Source: Muribaculaceae bacterium Isolate-037 (Harlan)
GTDB lineage: Bacteria; Bacteroidota; Bacteroidia; Bacteroidales; Muribaculaceae
Direction: 5' to 3'
Length of the DNA stretch: 64,000 nucleotides
NCBI GenBank assembly: GCA_003762615.1
Contig: RIAZ01000002.1
Span: forward strand, 248,001 to 312,000
Made by a program: the position numbers and the translations under genes
Shown: positions 54,201-63,427 of the stretch, piece by piece
Numbering within the stretch: the first letter of the stretch is position 1
Layout of the letters: every line of letters begins with the position of its first letter
Notes under the pieces: generated by a model
What the model was told of the DNA's origin: nothing
What the model saw: the letters and a program-made list of their open reading frames with translations, nothing else
Database searches by the model: none

Positions 54201-55458
54201 CTGATTCTGGTCCAACATTATCAATAAACCATTGAAATGTCTTAATATCAGAATCTTCAATTCTATTTTTAATAAAATTAAACATACTTCTTTGATTAGA
54301 ATTAAAAGATGCCGATATATGCTTAAGGATATATGCAGAATAAGGATGTATTGGTAATATTCCCCTCAATTCATTATCCTTAATTCCCACTTTATTCTTT
54401 ATTTTTCTTCTTGAATCGCATGTACGAAATTGTAAATCTTCTACTATTTCATTCCATTCATCTTCCAATATCTCTTTTTTCTTAAGTGCAGCACCCATCA
54501 GTTGAAATGCTGTATTTTCCGGCAATTCAATCTGATTCGTAGGCTTAATGAACCTACCCATTGTTTTATTTCGTATAGACTCTTCAAGCAGACCTTCACT
54601 TTTATGAGTGACTGGAATAAAACAAAATTTATCAGTTTGACTTAATTCTATTATTTCTTGGAATCCCGTAAGTCTATTGCGATTGTTAATCAAATACTCA
54701 GTAAATTCATCCCAAATAAAAATTAATCCGGACAAGTTATTTTCTTCAATAACATGATGAATCCAATTACAGAGACCTTTGGGATCAAGAGAAAATGCCC
54801 TAATCTGTTTTTCATTTGCAACCTTGAAAATTTTCCTCATTAGTTCCTGTAGTGCAATTCCCTCAAAATCTTGAAGATTATTTATTATGGCATCCACATC
54901 ACAACCAAAAAGGTCTGCATAACTTCCTTTGACATAAATTTCAAAACTTGCTTTATTTTCTGGATCAGAAAGGTATCTTATAACAGATGTTTTTAATGCA
55001 TCTATACCTACATTATTTATACCTTCATCTTTCAATGCAGATTCAATACTTTCTTGGATAGCTAAGATTAAGTCATTGTCACTATTTATAGACGAAGAAC
55101 CATATCTATGGACAACAATAATTTTTCCATTCTGCTTTGCAAGAATAAATTTCTTTTTCAAATCAGAATTCAGTGTGGCATATTCGTCAAAATATGCTTC
55201 TGTTTCCTCTAAATTCGCTTCCAATAGTTTCTTTAGAGTAATTACTGCATGTGACTTACCTGTCCCATAAGACCCCTCAACCCAAATATTTAATTTACTT
55301 GAACGGTTTAAGACATTTACTACATTTGTTATTAGCTTCACAAAAGAATCATGCGGAAAGAATTTTTTCCACAAATCTGGTTCTTTTTTAATTATATCAC
55401 TATTAACCGCAGGAAAATAATCTGGGTCAATATCAAAATATTCACTATATTTATTCAT
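51295..55458 (-). CDS. brxC: BREX P-loop ATPase BrxC (PglY-like), operon 2
   Basis: The product has 1387 residues, longer than the operon 1 homologue (1160). Walker A GSYGTGKSH is at 62-70 and Walker B LIFIWDEFTEYL at about 240; VTHKSEGLLEESIRNKTMGRF corresponds to the sensor region. The remainder is a long helical scaffold. The ATG lies two bases after the brxP stop. It has the same role as in operon 1: a large ATPase working with PglZ. Low identity to the other copy argues against a recent duplication within this genome. Confidence 0.9.
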   Translation of the reverse strand: MNKYSEYFDIDPDYFPAVNSDIIKKEPDLWKKFFPHDSFVKLITNVVNVLNRSSKLNIWVEGSYGTGKSHAVITLKKLLEANLEETEAYFDEYATLNSDLKKKFILAKQNGKIIVVHRYGSSSINSDNDLILAIQESIESALKDEGINNVGIDALKTSVIRYLSDPENKASFEIYVKGSYADLFGCDVDAIINNLQDFEGIALQELMRKIFKVANEKQIRAFSLDPKGLCNWIHHVIEENNLSGLIFIWDEFTEYLINNRNRLTGFQEIIELSQTDKFCFIPVTHKSEGLLEESIRNKTMGRFIKPTNQIELPENTAFQLMGAALKKKEILEDEWNEIVEDLQFRTCDSRRKIKNKVGIKDNELRGILPIHPYSAYILKHISASFNSNQRSMFNFIKNRIEDSDIKTFQWFIDNVGPESENPFLSVDFLWSYFYESDRDALTPNIRLILDNYSRLAGTLDNTEKRILKAVLLLQALAVKTNYAVEILLPNEENINMVFEGSDLENGEAARCAEKLVRDRVLFKKKIGRDNEIFAVLNGEFDSSQIDEKKKLFLNKRTTDIIELEQFNDVLEIPNMLKLRYRIDNATAFNLDLKFNQIQSKAESDNRHIYAIATFAKNPSEATTISRKIIDLYNRNIDSNVIVIDCSRTLFSDNKFDEWVDNSAQAAYYQGKDKSMATTYQNYANKIISDWKTNIGKGRIVICDVENPNGATLANLDSLIEELRHICLKRYRLGLEHMNVTSSLWLSTSLKLGVECGVNEKTRNLYNSPSNNTKLEVALAGAWKNENYWIKNPSTLISQIKIEVKELIERTLNEDGRISIMRIYELLQASPFAFLPCNLTAFIMGFILKEYVNGKYSWSDSLNRDELSVSKMQEMIEEVIKNDITPIPRYRDKYIVTMSKEEKAFVDATSSAFHIPKSMCSTIEQARDNIRSKMKHLIFPIWTLDRILDSVNINTEEDFVSHVIKLYCDLANNINSVKSDNEIAIEIGRLCMEKPKLHSDLAILFSIDNCKKGMIEYLSVFAQGRLPELAEKIEDGGQYINVVRQKFDADAAAWVWKKETVDSKITEVILEYEVILASTPYIGKTKKLSETFEHWIEKCKRLRFPFAAVKNEVGELQQFLSMLLDLMNNGSLHTDKLQLFLSYIKKYGDSFIAFCDNQRKFFREIYAIELSDFSDIEVDEIFSKLPIGSFKLDKILYLNQLFSIIEDLKKQLGSQKLRQLWQDKTGTDSPKDWSERYSMPILCMLSESQLREYIKVFATVNRPTDMRSVEEAITKLENATFFNILADSNERNNAFRVHIIGQLVTILSNIEEVKTYLRKYISASPYDWMTSITIIKQKLNSLAEKKYSEGGYQKAFSKIDEMNADEVKSYLKDMIKNNMTVGIEIINS

Positions 55459-55460
55459 GA

Positions 55461-57791
55461 TTAAAATAGATTAAGAATATCATCTGACGACTTATCTTCA
55501 CGAAGATTGATATTATCAAGATCAAGTGTAAAAGATACAGAAATAAATTCGGAATAATTGATTGAGAGTCCATTCAAAATATTTATCATTTCATCTCTTT
55601 TTAGTCCAAAAATTCTTGTTGGACTAATACCATCTCTATCTATTGAGTCATTAAGCAAATCAGTTAAAGTAAACTGATAATATCTATCACACGCTTCAGC
55701 AAATTTGTATAATCCATACAGAATAACCCTAGAATCAGGATCATTCCAAGCTATTCGTCGTATTGAATTCAGATGTCTCTTGTCATTTTTTAGATTCCAA
55801 TCACATAGACCGAGTCCTAATTCTTTCCCTAAAATTTTGTTTGAAATGAAAATATTTTTAAATGCAGATACTACATGGGTTTGTACATTTTTTGTTTCAT
55901 TTTCAAGCATACTCTTAATCATTTCTGGAGTATAGTCTATATCAAAAGATACAGATTTAACCCACCAATTAAACTGAGCTGAATATACCAAATTTTCAAC
56001 AATCAGTCCCCATGCTACAGCATTGTCACATCCCAATTTGGCAATTAATTTTCCAAAAGGAGTTATTGATTTCTTTTCTACAATCAATGCATCTGACAAG
56101 AATGAATTTAATGCTTTTATTTTATTAGCACCTAATTCATGATTTTCCCAAAAATCTTCTTGTCTATTAAAAAATTGTTTTATCCATCCAAACTCAACAC
56201 CTAAGTTTGCATATCTATTAACACTTCCCATTTTATTTTCTTTTTGAGGTAATCTATTGGAATTAGCCATTAGACATCCATCATCAATATCATGACATTT
56301 ATGACACTTATAACATTTATCGTCAATGCTAACTCCATTTCTATCCATAATTATAAATCCATAAGGACAATTCGCCTGACAGACTTGACATTTTATACAA
56401 TAAGCAGCCTTTCTTAAGGCAATTTTTAGCGATTTTTTTAATTTAATCTCATCCTTACTATTCCCAATTTTTATATTAAATATTTCTTGATTTTCAGATA
56501 TAATAGAACTCAATATATAAGCATTTTCATTTACAAATAATCTCACCCTATTATTATCTAAAAAATCATATTTTGCTACTGTTTTAATCCATTCCTTCCA
56601 AGAAGAATTTATAGGGATAGCAATTTCTAAAACACCATTTTTTTCTGATTCTTGCATCAATAATTTTGAGTTAATAAGCTCTCTACCACTTCTTCTTGCC
56701 TTCCAACCAGCAATATTCATATACTCCAACTCACTATTTTTATCAACAAAATGTTTTGCACTTGTTTCTAAAATTATTTGATTAAATTTATGAGTTGAAT
56801 TTCCATATAATTGTTCCTTTATATACATATTTTTATAACCTGCTAATGGACATACCAAGCATCCTGCTCTTGTATTACCACGCTTATATGCATTATTAAA
56901 TAACAAGTTATATCTATATGTATAAAGGAATAACTCTGCTGTTCCCCATTCCAATATTGGATGGGAACTATATTGACCCCTAATTTTTTCGCCAAGACTC
57001 ACTTCTTCGTATTCAGATCTTGACGCACTTTCTGCCGCCCGAATACCAGTAAATGCCATTCCTCTAAACTGATTATTCTGTAAAATTTTTCTTAGAAGAA
57101 TAATTTGAGGTGTAGTCTTATGTACACTGCAACACCATCTTAACCGTTGTGCGGGAGGTCCAAATAATCTCCATGTATATTCCGGTGATTTTTCAGACTT
57201 TGCATGGAGAAATTCAATTTTATTATCATCACAATATTTTCGTACTTTATCAATTAGCTCATAAGTATCATCAAATTCCATTTGAGTATCTCCAAAAAGC
57301 ACTTTAAAATCATTATGTGGCAATGCTCTTTGAACTAAATCAAAAACAAGTACACTATCTTTTCCTCCACTAAAAGCTACATAAAAAATATCAACTTTTT
57401 TTCGATATTTTAAAAAAGTATTATAAATTTTTTTAATTGTCTCGGCTTCCAATTTATCCAAAATATCCGTATTTTTAGAAACCATCAACGGAATATCAAC
57501 TTGTTTTAATGGCATACCATTCTTCTCAGGTAAATCTATTATTATTATCTCAGGTTTTATAAATGGGGCACCACCCTTAGTTTGAGCCACAAGTCGCCCT
57601 CGATAATAATAACTATTACCTTCAGCCCACATAAAAGGAGCGGAATCATCCTTCTCATATTTCCAATACTTATCAAAACCTAATATATCAAGTTCCTTAT
57701 AATATACAGGTCTTGGCTCCCTGCTCATTTGAGAAGGAGTACTGTTCAATATAATACCTCCAGATTCTGGATCCCAACAATACGAATACAT
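55461..57791 (-). CDS. brxP: BrxP: PAPS-reductase-like PP-loop protein with ferredoxin domain, operon 2
   Basis: The product has 776 residues and the same domain order as the operon 1 BrxP: PP-loop AFSGGKDSV at 139-147, RWCC at 218-221, CLVC at 311-314, a 4Fe-4S cysteine array CxxCxxCxxxCP plus CxxCxxC at about 465-505, and a C-terminal DUF4007-like domain. It is about 60 residues shorter in the linker before the PP-loop. It starts five bases after the large repeat protein and ends two bases before brxC. It is the signature of type 4 BREX; the chemical reaction is inferred from DndC kinship. Confidence 0.9.
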   Translation of the reverse strand: MYSYCWDPESGGIILNSTPSQMSREPRPVYYKELDILGFDKYWKYEKDDSAPFMWAEGNSYYYRGRLVAQTKGGAPFIKPEIIIIDLPEKNGMPLKQVDIPLMVSKNTDILDKLEAETIKKIYNTFLKYRKKVDIFYVAFSGGKDSVLVFDLVQRALPHNDFKVLFGDTQMEFDDTYELIDKVRKYCDDNKIEFLHAKSEKSPEYTWRLFGPPAQRLRWCCSVHKTTPQIILLRKILQNNQFRGMAFTGIRAAESASRSEYEEVSLGEKIRGQYSSHPILEWGTAELFLYTYRYNLLFNNAYKRGNTRAGCLVCPLAGYKNMYIKEQLYGNSTHKFNQIILETSAKHFVDKNSELEYMNIAGWKARRSGRELINSKLLMQESEKNGVLEIAIPINSSWKEWIKTVAKYDFLDNNRVRLFVNENAYILSSIISENQEIFNIKIGNSKDEIKLKKSLKIALRKAAYCIKCQVCQANCPYGFIIMDRNGVSIDDKCYKCHKCHDIDDGCLMANSNRLPQKENKMGSVNRYANLGVEFGWIKQFFNRQEDFWENHELGANKIKALNSFLSDALIVEKKSITPFGKLIAKLGCDNAVAWGLIVENLVYSAQFNWWVKSVSFDIDYTPEMIKSMLENETKNVQTHVVSAFKNIFISNKILGKELGLGLCDWNLKNDKRHLNSIRRIAWNDPDSRVILYGLYKFAEACDRYYQFTLTDLLNDSIDRDGISPTRIFGLKRDEMINILNGLSINYSEFISVSFTLDLDNINLREDKSSDDILNLF

Positions 57792-57796
57792 TATAT

Positions 57797-60700
57797 TTAA
57801 ATATTTTGTCGCATAATTGCGGCGCGTTCAACAATTTGATCAATACTGCCAAATCTACTTCGGGCAATATATCCATCATTTTTTAAAACATCAATGATTT
57901 CATCAGATGAATATGATTTAGGAGCTTTAATTAAAATATCTAATATGATATCGCTTAAAGACAATATATTTGACTTTCTATTTACAATAGCACCTTTTAC
58001 CATTGTTCGATGAAAACCATTATGAATAATTTTAAACTTATGACTATAACATGCCACATAATTCTCTAAAAGATAGCTATTCCATTGATATCCACATTTT
58101 GGGAAAGCTGAAAATTCATTAACAGATTCCGTAGGAATATATTCTTCGCCACAAATATCTGTCAATAGATTATCAATACCAATAATATCAAACGAAATAT
58201 GTTCTTTTGATACAAATGTTGTGGCATTTATTCTTACTGCCAAAGAAAGCATAACATCCCAGTATAATGACGTTCCAAAATTAGACGTCAACTCTAACAT
58301 TTCATTTATAGTAAATATGTCATGATTTCTAATATAATTCTGTACAATTCTTTCTACAGAAATATCCCGATCAATGAAACTTATGACATTACCGCTAAAT
58401 TTATATCTCTTAGCCAATATTACTTTCAACGCATTTCTGATACCAATTTCACTTATCAAAAGATTCTGAGAAAAAATTGATTTTATATTATTATTTATAT
58501 ATGAGCATAAATCACTCCAACTCATATATTCCTCCTCTTTAATTGCCCTATCCAAAATATCATATATTTTAAATAGATCATTATCAGTTATCTCAAAATT
58601 ATCTATATGAAAACGCTCCGAAGAACGAGAAGTAGATATAAGAATATTAGTATTGGAAGAAAATATCTGATGTATTTTATCCTCTGAAATATGATATAAT
58701 CCCGTCTTTACAGCAGATTCAGAAACAGGACAACCTTGTGCTTTTACAAATGCAATAACTTCTTCTTCAACATTTGGCTCTACTCTACTATCAACACATA
58801 CATATTCCTTCTTAAAAATCCATTTTGGAAAATAATAATTCATATATTCTTTCAACAAATCCTTATTTCCAATCTGTGAATCTAAAAATTCATCATGAAA
58901 TTTCGATAGTATTACTGAATAATCTATATACTCTAATCCTCCATCAAATAATTCTGTAATATATTTTTGTAATGTATTCCGATAATTATCAGAAAGCATT
59001 AATTTTGGGAAATAGACCTTAATATTATAAACAATCCCATATTTTGATACTAAATCATCAATATTTTCAGGAATGACATCCAAATCCTCTCCGCTTATTT
59101 CTTTATAAAAACGCATGAGTTTTTTTCTTTCAATTATAGAACCCAATCTATAACCGACAGCAAATTTCGTATAAAGTACTTTTTCCAACATCGAAGTTGC
59201 ATCCTCCTTGATGTTAGAAACACTTTGATTTTCCTTGTCTTCTTGCTTATCTATTTTTGTTATTAAACAAACTTTTTCATTCTCTTCAATTGTATGCTTA
59301 TCTATATCTTCCGATATTTTTGATTTTACAATATTAATCCTTTTTACATTACTTTCTATATCATTGGAAACATGAGGAATTCTATCATGATTGAATTTTA
59401 AAATTACAATATGACTACTTGTAAAAGACCACTCCTTAAACCACTCTTTCAGTTTTTCTCTTAATGAAATATAATTGTAAATTCTTTTTTTAGCCAAATC
59501 TTGCTTAAATTCCAAATAAATAGTTTTAAATGATATTGAAACTGCTTTATTTTGTTGTTTTTCAATAACAAACCTATAAATTTTATCCTTTAATTCATTA
59601 TGATTATCTAAATTTTGGAATTTATTCGTTTTTGCAAGTATGTTATTATATCCTAATATATTTTCTGATAAATCATTACATTTAGAAGGCTGTTTTTCTT
59701 CTATTGATATTAATTTATTTTTATCAAATTTACACTGAGGGAATACGACATTCAACATTTCCTTCAAATCATTATATCCACAAATACCAATTTCATTTAA
59801 TTCCTTCTTATAATATATATATATATTTTCCAATGACACCACATTTTGATCAGCAAGAGTCAATGAAACCCTTTCCTTTATTCTCCACTTTAAGGAATTT
59901 GTCAATTTAGGATAATAATTTTTAACTTTATCTGCATTTTTATCATCAGTGTCAGAAAAAACAGACTCTTTATCATTTAAGTTTCTCTTTGAAGATATTG
60001 CATAATAATGTACATCATATTCATTCGAATATGATCTTTCAATCATAATATCAAATTTATAAAACTTCCAATTAGGGAAAGTACACTTTAATCTTTTTTT
60101 CAATTCATATACATTACCTATTCCTTGCCGAATCAAATCCTCTTTAAATGCGTAGTAAATATTTACAATTGGTATCGTATGTATATTTTGTATCTCCTTT
60201 TCCTTAATATAGTCAACAATCTTTGTACTTAATTCATAATCTATAGCTTTTTTATTTTCATTTTTATCACTATTCAATTCAATAACATAATAATCATCAG
60301 CAACATTTTCAGAATCAATTTTTTCATTAGGCTCAACAAGTTTTTTCGGCTCATTAATCTCGTCTTCACCATGATTATCAATTATCGTATTAGCATATTC
60401 ATCTGAATATGGAGTTTTGTCTATATATATGATATTATAATCTATAAAAATCCATGATGGATATGTTTCTTGAAGCAATTGCTTTAATTCGGCAATATTA
60501 CAAACATTTATATTCTTTAGATCAATTCTAAAACTATTAAATAATAATACTAATGGAAATTTATTATTGCCTTGATTAAAAAATTTATAAATATTATCCA
60601 ACATTTTATCCCACATATCCATATATCTATAATTTGAATTAATTATAATCGGATATTTTCTTGTAGAACCTATCATTGAATCTTTTTTTATTATATTTTT

Positions 60701-61138
60701 CCTTTTATTATTTTGTAAATCATGCAGCATTTTTTTCAAATAACATTCCACTAAATCTACGTTAACAGTTCCATCACATATTGCGTCCAATTTTACAAAT
60801 GGATATTTCCTTATGGCACACTCCAATAATTCTGCAAATACTTTTTTATCAGAATTATATAATGATGCAATATCCTTAAATAACAAAGTTTTGCACTTAA
60901 TTCCTTTTTTTGCTCCAAATAGACAACAATTCATGGATTGTATCTGAAGAGCAATTCCATTTTCATTCCTATAAGTTTCACTAACCTTGATTCCCATTTT
61001 CTCCATCGAATAACGCAACCTTTTCGACAAAATCGAAATAGCATTTTTCATAGAAATCGCACCATTATATATCATAATACAATAGGCAAGGAGCAGTGCA
61101 ATTTCATGCTTATTCCATGGAAGATTAATCGGTGCCAT
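57797..61138 (-). CDS. 1113-residue BREX-associated repeat protein, family unknown
   Basis: First gene of BREX operon 2. The N-terminal ~100 residues (LPWNKHEIALLLAYCIMI, YRNENGIALQIQSM, LFKDIASLYNSDKKVFAELL) form a helical domain that I associate with large defence proteins but cannot name. Residues ~180-785 hold about five degenerate modules of ~70 residues with the pattern I-Y-x-x-F-K-x-D-L ... L-K-x-x-L-x-x-x-F-P-x-W-x-F-x-x-x-x-I-x-I, separated by charged linkers; they look like repeated winged-helix units. The C-terminus (~1060-1113) has a further small helical domain. No enzyme motif is visible. A sensor or DNA-binding scaffold is a guess. Confidence 0.7.
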   Translation of the reverse strand: MAPINLPWNKHEIALLLAYCIMIYNGAISMKNAISILSKRLRYSMEKMGIKVSETYRNENGIALQIQSMNCCLFGAKKGIKCKTLLFKDIASLYNSDKKVFAELLECAIRKYPFVKLDAICDGTVNVDLVECYLKKMLHDLQNNKRKNIIKKDSMIGSTRKYPIIINSNYRYMDMWDKMLDNIYKFFNQGNNKFPLVLLFNSFRIDLKNINVCNIAELKQLLQETYPSWIFIDYNIIYIDKTPYSDEYANTIIDNHGEDEINEPKKLVEPNEKIDSENVADDYYVIELNSDKNENKKAIDYELSTKIVDYIKEKEIQNIHTIPIVNIYYAFKEDLIRQGIGNVYELKKRLKCTFPNWKFYKFDIMIERSYSNEYDVHYYAISSKRNLNDKESVFSDTDDKNADKVKNYYPKLTNSLKWRIKERVSLTLADQNVVSLENIYIYYKKELNEIGICGYNDLKEMLNVVFPQCKFDKNKLISIEEKQPSKCNDLSENILGYNNILAKTNKFQNLDNHNELKDKIYRFVIEKQQNKAVSISFKTIYLEFKQDLAKKRIYNYISLREKLKEWFKEWSFTSSHIVILKFNHDRIPHVSNDIESNVKRINIVKSKISEDIDKHTIEENEKVCLITKIDKQEDKENQSVSNIKEDATSMLEKVLYTKFAVGYRLGSIIERKKLMRFYKEISGEDLDVIPENIDDLVSKYGIVYNIKVYFPKLMLSDNYRNTLQKYITELFDGGLEYIDYSVILSKFHDEFLDSQIGNKDLLKEYMNYYFPKWIFKKEYVCVDSRVEPNVEEEVIAFVKAQGCPVSESAVKTGLYHISEDKIHQIFSSNTNILISTSRSSERFHIDNFEITDNDLFKIYDILDRAIKEEEYMSWSDLCSYINNNIKSIFSQNLLISEIGIRNALKVILAKRYKFSGNVISFIDRDISVERIVQNYIRNHDIFTINEMLELTSNFGTSLYWDVMLSLAVRINATTFVSKEHISFDIIGIDNLLTDICGEEYIPTESVNEFSAFPKCGYQWNSYLLENYVACYSHKFKIIHNGFHRTMVKGAIVNRKSNILSLSDIILDILIKAPKSYSSDEIIDVLKNDGYIARSRFGSIDQIVERAAIMRQNI

Positions 61139-61239
61139 TGTTAATTAAAAACAATTTCTTAATCCGTCTGAATCCCTGGCATCGGAGTATATATATTCTT
61201 GAATATTTAGTTAAATTTAGATATTGCAATACAAGACAT

Positions 61240-61565
61240 AAAAAATAGAAAACGTGGGATCCACTTTTTTGCTTGTCCCACCTGCTGAGGCCTTGGCGTT
61301 GCCTGTTATAGAAAGGACAAGCAACACAGAAGCCCACGTGTAGGTATATAGTTATTCCATAATTCTACTCCAGAATATATGGCAGCCTATAACCAGCCGT
61401 GAGCATCTTTGTTGCTTCAATCCATGTCTATAACCTTAACCGCCAAGTTTCAGCAGGCATGGGTCGAAGCGCAAAAGACGCTCCATTAAAATATGTCAGT
61501 TTCCCTCCCGCATTTCCCTTCAGTCTAATTTAATTGACCTTATCAGACTTCTGCGCGTAGAGAAT
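61240..61565 (-). ncRNA. probable ~325-nt structured RNA of unassigned family
   Basis: A perfect promoter (61573-61603) reads left into a sequence with many stems and no open frame. Its 3' part has CGTGGG (61333-61338) closing on CCCACG (61253-61258), enclosing a 10-bp stem 61315-61324 with 61269-61278, then a U-rich run (61240-61252) as terminator. Other pairs include AGTCT/AGACT near the 5' end and ATATTCT/AGAATTAT near 61355-61380. It could be a housekeeping RNA such as a Bacteroidetes 6S variant, or a long leader of BREX operon 2, whose ATG is about 100 bases downstream. It does not match tmRNA, RNase P or SRP landmarks I know. Confidence 0.55.
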
Positions 61566-61572
61566 TGTTTTG

Positions 61573-61603
61573 CAAATTTAATTCTTTATGTTGATTTTAC
61601 AAA
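61573..61603 (-). promoter_or_regulatory. consensus promoter of the structured RNA
   Basis: On the minus strand, -33 TTTG (61600-61603), exactly 19 bases, -7 TAAATTTG (61573-61580). Start of transcription is expected at about 61565. The 61604-61814 stretch is AT-rich and shows nothing further. Confidence 0.75.
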
Positions 61604-61814
61604 ATGTATTTATTTTAATTTATAAATTTATTAAAAAATAACATTCTTTTCATTAATTCTTAATTTTGAATTAATTTTTGACAACAAATAACATTTACTT
61701 CCAAATATCTTGCCTGTGATATTTATCTGCCTATATTTGCTTTTTGAAGTTATTCGGACTTCATTTTTAGCTTACACAGAAGTTATACTAACTTATTATG
61801 AAGTGTCTTAATCT

Positions 61815-63395
61815 TTAATGCTTAACGGAGATATCCGTCACTTTGATTGTGCTGTTGTAGGAATTGATCGACCAGCAGTTTTTCTGTATGCCGTAGATAC
61901 GCATCGTGTAGGCTACGTTGTCGTTGATGTAGACTGTGCATACTGAGTTATCTGTGTAGATTCTCACGTCATATACATTGTCTGTCGGATTGTTGAATAC
62001 GTAGCCGTCTGCCCCATTGACGAATCCGATTCCTGCCGGACCCTCCTCCTCAAAATTGATCTTGTGGCGTCCTTCACCTTCGGGATTGATTATTACCGTA
62101 TAGTATTTCTCTGAATCGCTGCCTCTACCGAAGGATATGCCGAATCTTACGTCTGAATTATCACTCTTCACCTTGAAGCTGATGTTGTTCTCGGAGGAAA
62201 GACGGTTGAAGAGTGCATATCCACCCTCACCAATGGTCAGATCTTCCGGGGTGCCGCTGACGTTGCCATCCTGTTTCATTATCTTCACATTCTCCTCTTT
62301 GGAAAGACGGTCGGCGATAGCATCCACCGCGCCTAATGTAAGAGTGCCATCCTCATGCTGTATCACACGATGCGCAACCAGTGCACCTGCCCAAGAGGGT
62401 TCTGCCGGGAATGCTCCGACATTGGTGTTGTCATTGCCGGGACGTGTGGGGCACCATCCCCAGATGTAACGGTTAACCCCGTCGGAAGCTGTCTTTCCTG
62501 CATAGAATGCTCTTGAATCAAGGAAGCCTTCGTGGGAGTCTGGCCAAAGACCGGCATCATTTGCTGTGGTTGCCTTCAACTCATCAAGTGTGCGCCCTTT
62601 GAAATACTGCACCCGTCGTATAGCCGCATGTTTCTCTGAATAGACGAGATACCACCAGTCACCCATCTTAAAGACATCTGGACACTCATAGAACCTATCC
62701 CACATCATTGTCATGAAGACACCGTTGCTTTCCCAGTCTTTCAAATCGGTGGAAACATACTCAGCAATCACGCCCTTGCCATTCTTCTGAGTAGACACAA
62801 GCATGTGGAACTTACCGTCGTCACCCTTGAAAACGAATGGGTCGCGGAAATCAGCAGTGCTATACTCACCCTCACCGGATAGGAAAAAGTTGCTGTCTTT
62901 CTCCCACGTCTTGAAGTCTTTTGATGTAGCCAGCATAACAGCCTCCACCAGTCGGGTGGCAGCCACGTTTACGGAATGCCCTGTATAGAATGTGTAATAT
63001 GTGCCATCTGCCTCATTATATATTGTAGAGCCGGTGCCAAGCGCACCATCCTGCTCTGTCTGTGTGCCTGTGGGAATCAGTTCTCCAAGATTCGTATAGC
63101 TTGCTCCATCGGTAGTGGAGAGACACCAGAAGGGATGGAACGTGGCGGCATTGGGACGAAATTCCTGAAGGTAGAAGATCTTGAAATCCTTATTCACCGG
63201 GTCATAGAACGGCATCGGATCGCCCACATATCCCACTGCCGGATTATAGAATATGTCATAACCGGCGGCATCTGTCGGCTGGAAATATTCCGACGTGCCT
63301 TCCCAATCTTTATTGGCAGTCTCCACACTGTCATTACCGAATGCACTCAATGCCAAGACAGCGAACATCGGTATAATCATATTTTTGGGTTTCAT
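61815..63395 (-). CDS. GH32-family secreted beta-fructosidase-like enzyme
   Basis: The product is 526 residues from ATG at 63395, which opens a signal peptide (MKPKNMIIPMFAVLALSAFG); an ATG at 63410 adds five residues. The GH32 set is present: nucleophile Asp in VGDPMPFYDP (~58 of the mature frame), transition-state Asp in FRDPFVF (~190) and acid/base Glu in YECPDVF (~240), on a five-bladed propeller, followed by a beta-sandwich C-terminal domain (residues ~380-526). It would cut fructans such as levan or inulin, or sucrose. The adjacent regulator gene suggests a fructan-utilisation locus continuing right of the window. Confidence 0.8.
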   Translation of the reverse strand: MKPKNMIIPMFAVLALSAFGNDSVETANKDWEGTSEYFQPTDAAGYDIFYNPAVGYVGDPMPFYDPVNKDFKIFYLQEFRPNAATFHPFWCLSTTDGASYTNLGELIPTGTQTEQDGALGTGSTIYNEADGTYYTFYTGHSVNVAATRLVEAVMLATSKDFKTWEKDSNFFLSGEGEYSTADFRDPFVFKGDDGKFHMLVSTQKNGKGVIAEYVSTDLKDWESNGVFMTMMWDRFYECPDVFKMGDWWYLVYSEKHAAIRRVQYFKGRTLDELKATTANDAGLWPDSHEGFLDSRAFYAGKTASDGVNRYIWGWCPTRPGNDNTNVGAFPAEPSWAGALVAHRVIQHEDGTLTLGAVDAIADRLSKEENVKIMKQDGNVSGTPEDLTIGEGGYALFNRLSSENNISFKVKSDNSDVRFGISFGRGSDSEKYYTVIINPEGEGRHKINFEEEGPAGIGFVNGADGYVFNNPTDNVYDVRIYTDNSVCTVYINDNVAYTMRIYGIQKNCWSINSYNSTIKVTDISVKH

Positions 63396-63427
63396 AAGAT
63401 TTATTGACAAAATATTATATTACAGAT

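Noticed and set aside
61125..61337. 70-residue minus-strand frame before the large BREX 2 gene
   Set aside because: It lies inside the predicted structured RNA and its terminator and shows no protein-like pattern.
61240..61565. tmRNA, RNase P RNA or SRP RNA
   Set aside because: No tRNA-like CCA end or tag frame, no GAGGAAAGTCC block, and no GGAAGCAGC tetraloop region could be found.
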